A stretch of 15,419 nt of DNA from UBA7398 sp947491605 (GTDB lineage: Bacteria; Actinomycetota; Actinomycetes; Nanopelagicales; Nanopelagicaceae): assembly GCA_947491605.1 (NCBI GenBank), contig CANLJW010000022.1, positions 1 to 15,419 on the forward strand, written 5' to 3'. Under the pieces are notes generated by a model that was given only the letters and a program-made list of their open reading frames with translations, was not told the origin of the DNA and searched no databases. This document shows, piece by piece, positions 13,389 to 15,419 of the stretch (its first letter is position 1; each line of letters begins with the position of its first letter). The translations under genes were made by a program, and so were the position numbers.

Positions 13389-14651
13389 ATGCTCGATCGC
13401 TTCAAAGTCGTGGGCGGCGCTTCTCTAAAAGGTGAAGTTTCGGTAACTGGTGCAAAGAACTCAGTTTTGAAATTAATGGCGGCATCGCTACTGGCCGTAG
13501 GCAAAACCACGATTAGAAATGTTCCAAAAATTGCTGATGTTGAAATTATGTCTGAGTTGTTATCGCGATTAGGTTGCAAAGTAGTACATGATGAAAAAAA
13601 TAGTTTAATCACAATCGAAGTTCCGGAAAAACTAGGACACCGTGCTGATTATGATTTAGTGCGAAAAATGCGCGCATCTATAAATGTTTTGGGGCCACTG
13701 GTCGCGCGCCTTGGTAAGGCAGAAGTTGCACTGCCTGGTGGCGATGCAATCGGATCGCGTGGCTTGGATTTTCATTTGAAGGGACTCGCTGAACTTGGCG
13801 CAACTGCGCATAACGAGCATGGCTATGTAATTGCGGAAGCTCCTTTCGGATTAATTGGCGCAGATATCACGCTAGATTTTCCTAGCGTAGGTGCAACCGA
13901 AAATATTATGACTGCTGCGGTATTAGCTAAAGGTAAAACTACTTTAGATAATGCTGCTCGCGAACCCGATATCGTCGATCTTGGGAATTTTTTAATTGCG
14001 ATGGGCGCTGATATTTCTGGTCTTGGAACACCGAAAATTTTAATAACTGGAGTTAAAACCCTTTCGCCAACTGATCACACCACTTTGCCAGATCGCGTTG
14101 TTACTGGAACTTGGGCATTTGCGGCCGCAATAACGCAAGGTGATATCACCATTCATAATTGCCGACCTAGTGATTTAGAAGTTCCGTTAGATAAATTAGT
14201 TTTAGCTGGTGCGGTAATTACTACGACAAAAGATGGCATTCGGGTAAAAATGGATCATCGGCCAAAAGCAATTGATGTTGCAACCCTTCCCTACCCAGGT
14301 TTTCCAACTGATCTGCAACCCATGATTATTACGCTGAATTCAATCGCAGATGGTGATGCGATCGTGACTGAGAATGTATTTGAAGGGCGTTTTATGTTCG
14401 TAAATGAACTAACTCGGTTAGGTGCGAAAATTCGGGTTGATGGGCATCACGCGGCCATCTCTGGAATTCCGCAATTATCTTCAGCACCAGTAGTTGCAAC
14501 CGATATTCGTGCGGGTGCGGGCTTAGTTTTAGCTGGCTTAGTTTCTGACGGAATTACATTTGTTGAAGGCGGATTCCACATTGATCGTGGTTATCCAAAT
14601 TTTGCTAAACAGTTGGAGCTACTTGGAGCAGATGTTACGAGAGTTGATTAA
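13389..14651 (+). CDS. murA: UDP-N-acetylglucosamine 1-carboxyvinyltransferase
   Basis: First committed step of peptidoglycan synthesis: transfer of enolpyruvate from phosphoenolpyruvate to UDP-GlcNAc. The protein has 420 residues, the normal length. Lys23-Asn24 in GAKNS are the substrate-binding pair, and the conserved FPTDLQP segment carries the catalytic-loop aspartate. In the active-site loop, LPGGDAIGSR (115-124) has Asp119 where E. coli MurA has Cys115, the residue alkylated by fosfomycin. This Asp form is known from mycobacteria and predicts intrinsic fosfomycin insensitivity. The frame could extend to a TTG at 13365, but ATG 13389 has a strong AGGGAGG ribosome site 6 bases upstream and matches the family start. 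Unlike its neighbours it has a real 5' leader. It converges on atpC with a 5-base gap. Confidence 0.97.
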   Translation: MLDRFKVVGGASLKGEVSVTGAKNSVLKLMAASLLAVGKTTIRNVPKIADVEIMSELLSRLGCKVVHDEKNSLITIEVPEKLGHRADYDLVRKMRASINVLGPLVARLGKAEVALPGGDAIGSRGLDFHLKGLAELGATAHNEHGYVIAEAPFGLIGADITLDFPSVGATENIMTAAVLAKGKTTLDNAAREPDIVDLGNFLIAMGADISGLGTPKILITGVKTLSPTDHTTLPDRVVTGTWAFAAAITQGDITIHNCRPSDLEVPLDKLVLAGAVITTTKDGIRVKMDHRPKAIDVATLPYPGFPTDLQPMIITLNSIADGDAIVTENVFEGRFMFVNELTRLGAKIRVDGHHAAISGIPQLSSAPVVATDIRAGAGLVLAGLVSDGITFVEGGFHIDRGYPNFAKQLELLGADVTRVD

Positions 14652-14662
14652 TTAAATTAATC
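14646..14662. repeat. AT-rich palindrome across the murA/atpC stop codons
   Basis: Arms GATTAATT and AATTAATC around one central base, covering the last codon and stop (GAT TAA) of both convergent genes. An all-A/T stem with a one-base loop is too weak for a terminator hairpin. Confidence 0.5.
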
Positions 14663-14911
14663 GGTACTCTCACCAAGGATAGAAACTCGATTCTTAGCCA
14701 CAGATAAAAATCCTCCGTGTACGTTGAATTCGGAAACAGTTCCATCGACACCTTTAATTGAAACTAATCCATCTACAAGTGCACCGAGAAGCGGAGTGTG
14801 GCCAGGAAGAATGCCTAGATCTCCATCGAGAGTTCGCGCCGAAACCGACGTGGCTTCGCCCGACCAGACCCGTTTCTCTGGCGAAACAAATTCGACTTTT
14901 AGTGAGCTCAT
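14657..14911 (-). CDS. atpC: ATP synthase epsilon subunit, short form
   Basis: Epsilon subunit of the F1 central stalk, coupling rotation of gamma and the c-ring. Only 84 residues, compared with about 120-140 in most bacteria. The visible part is the complete N-terminal beta-sandwich: VEFVSPEKRVWSGEA, the conserved GDLGILPGHTPLL (30-42) and HGGFLSVAKNRVSIL (65-79). It ends right after that domain, so the C-terminal helical hairpin, which inhibits ATP hydrolysis in many bacteria, is missing. The frame is clean, and the stop is followed within 5 bases by the murA stop, so this is not a window or frameshift artefact. The gene starts 2 bases after the atpD stop and is the last gene of the ATP synthase operon. 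Confidence 0.93.
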   Translation of the reverse strand: MSSLKVEFVSPEKRVWSGEATSVSARTLDGDLGILPGHTPLLGALVDGLVSIKGVDGTVSEFNVHGGFLSVAKNRVSILGESTD

Positions 14912-14913
14912 AT

Positions 14914-15419
14914 CTAGTTCTTAGCCAACTCTGCAGCTCGACGCTCAACATCATCTAGACCGCCGCACATAAAGAATGCTTGCTCCGGCACATGGTCATA
15001 GTCACCATTTGCGAGCGCATCAAATGCGGAAATTGTTTCAGTAAGTGGCACAAATGAACCATCGAGGCCAGTAAATACCTTTGCAACGAAAGTATTTTGC
15101 GAAAGGAAGCGTTGGATACGACGAGCGCGACCAACCAGGATTCGATCTTCTTCGGAGAGTTCGTCGATACCAAGAATTGCGATGATGTCTTGTAAATCCT
15201 TGTAACGCTGCAAAATTTGCTTGATTCGGTTTGCAACGCGGAAGTGATTATCACCAATGTAACGAGGATCAAGAATTCGAGAAGTTGAATCCAGTGGATC
15301 TACCGCGGGATAGATACCCAATTCTGAAATTGGACGAGATAGCACTGTAGTTGCATCTAAGTGCGTAAAAGTAGTGTGTGGCGCTGGATCTGTGATGTCA
15401 TCGGCAGGTACATAAATCG
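14914..15419 (-). CDS. atpD: ATP synthase beta subunit (C-terminal part only)
   Basis: Catalytic beta subunit of F1-ATPase. Only the last 168 or so residues are in the window; the frame stays open to the right edge, so the N-terminal two thirds (including the P-loop) lie outside. Diagnostic segments are THLDATTVLSR, SELGIYPAVDPLDSTSR (the tyrosine packs on adenine), the lever segment reading DELSEED, and RARRIQRFLSQ with FVAKVFTG. The protein ends in RRAAELAKN. It is followed by atpC after 2 bases, the standard order for the end of the atp operon. No anomaly is seen in the part available. Confidence 0.97.
   Translation of the reverse strand, partial: IYVPADDITDPAPHTTFTHLDATTVLSRPISELGIYPAVDPLDSTSRILDPRYIGDNHFRVANRIKQILQRYKDLQDIIAILGIDELSEEDRILVGRARRIQRFLSQNTFVAKVFTGLDGSFVPLTETISAFDALANGDYDHVPEQAFFMCGGLDDVERRAAELAKN

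Noticed and set aside
14646..14662. Bidirectional terminator between murA and atpC
   Set aside because: The palindrome is entirely A/T apart from its ends and has a one-base loop, so it cannot form a stable terminator stem.
1..15419. A mobile element, defence island, CRISPR array or biosynthetic cluster
   Set aside because: No transposase, integrase, direct-repeat array, toxin-antitoxin pair or unusual base composition is visible; the genes are core metabolism and transport.

Overview
This window looks like a piece of a streamlined, low-GC actinobacterial chromosome, most likely a freshwater acI-type (Nanopelagicales-like) genome. I infer this from the gene content: an AceE-type pyruvate dehydrogenase E1, an actinobacterial DUF4032 kinase-like protein, a small zinc-ribbon protein ending in RNAPRY, and a MurA with Asp at the fosfomycin-binding position. 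GC content is roughly 40-43% by eye, and only about 238 of 15,419 bases lie outside genes. No database search was possible, so the taxon is an inference.

Layout, left to right: the 3' part of aceE (+). It faces a minus-strand operon meaB - thioredoxin/TPR protein - MFS transporter. Divergent from meaB is mce (methylmalonyl-CoA epimerase, +), which abuts the stop of a DUF4032 kinase-like gene (-). Next come an AI-2E/PerM family membrane protein (+), an alpha/beta hydrolase (-), an aldehyde dehydrogenase (+) and a zinc-ribbon protein (-). A three-gene operon follows (+): ABC-2 exporter ATPase, its permease, and a secreted protein of unknown function. The window ends with pduO-type cobalamin adenosyltransferase (-), murA (+), and the end of the ATP synthase operon, atpD-atpC (-). 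There is no gene-free stretch over 100 bases. I see no RNA gene, mobile element, CRISPR array or prophage.

Pathway logic: meaB, mce and pduO all serve B12-dependent methylmalonyl-CoA metabolism (a G-protein chaperone for the mutase, the epimerase, and the enzyme that makes adenosylcobalamin). The mutase itself is outside the window. aceE feeds acetyl-CoA, and murA starts peptidoglycan synthesis. The order atpC / pduO / murA and the nearby mce and thioredoxin-like genes resemble, from memory, the Mycobacterium tuberculosis Rv1311-Rv1324 neighbourhood, with several genes missing.

The most striking signal is regulatory. Seven genes have a TANNNT -10 hexamer only 6-7 bases before the start codon, implying leaderless mRNAs. 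At three divergent gene pairs (meaB/mce, hydrolase/aldehyde dehydrogenase, zinc-ribbon/ABC exporter) the two opposite -10 hexamers physically overlap, so a segment of 18-22 bp would serve as a complete bidirectional promoter. An 11-bp block, TTAGAATAGCG, recurs in front of both the AI-2E gene and the ABC exporter. All six convergent junctions are packed between a 4-base overlap and a 5-base gap, leaving no room for intrinsic terminators. Several proteins are also reduced relative to their families: MeaB without its C-terminal dimerisation arm, ATP synthase epsilon without its C-terminal helices, and a thioredoxin domain without its cysteines.
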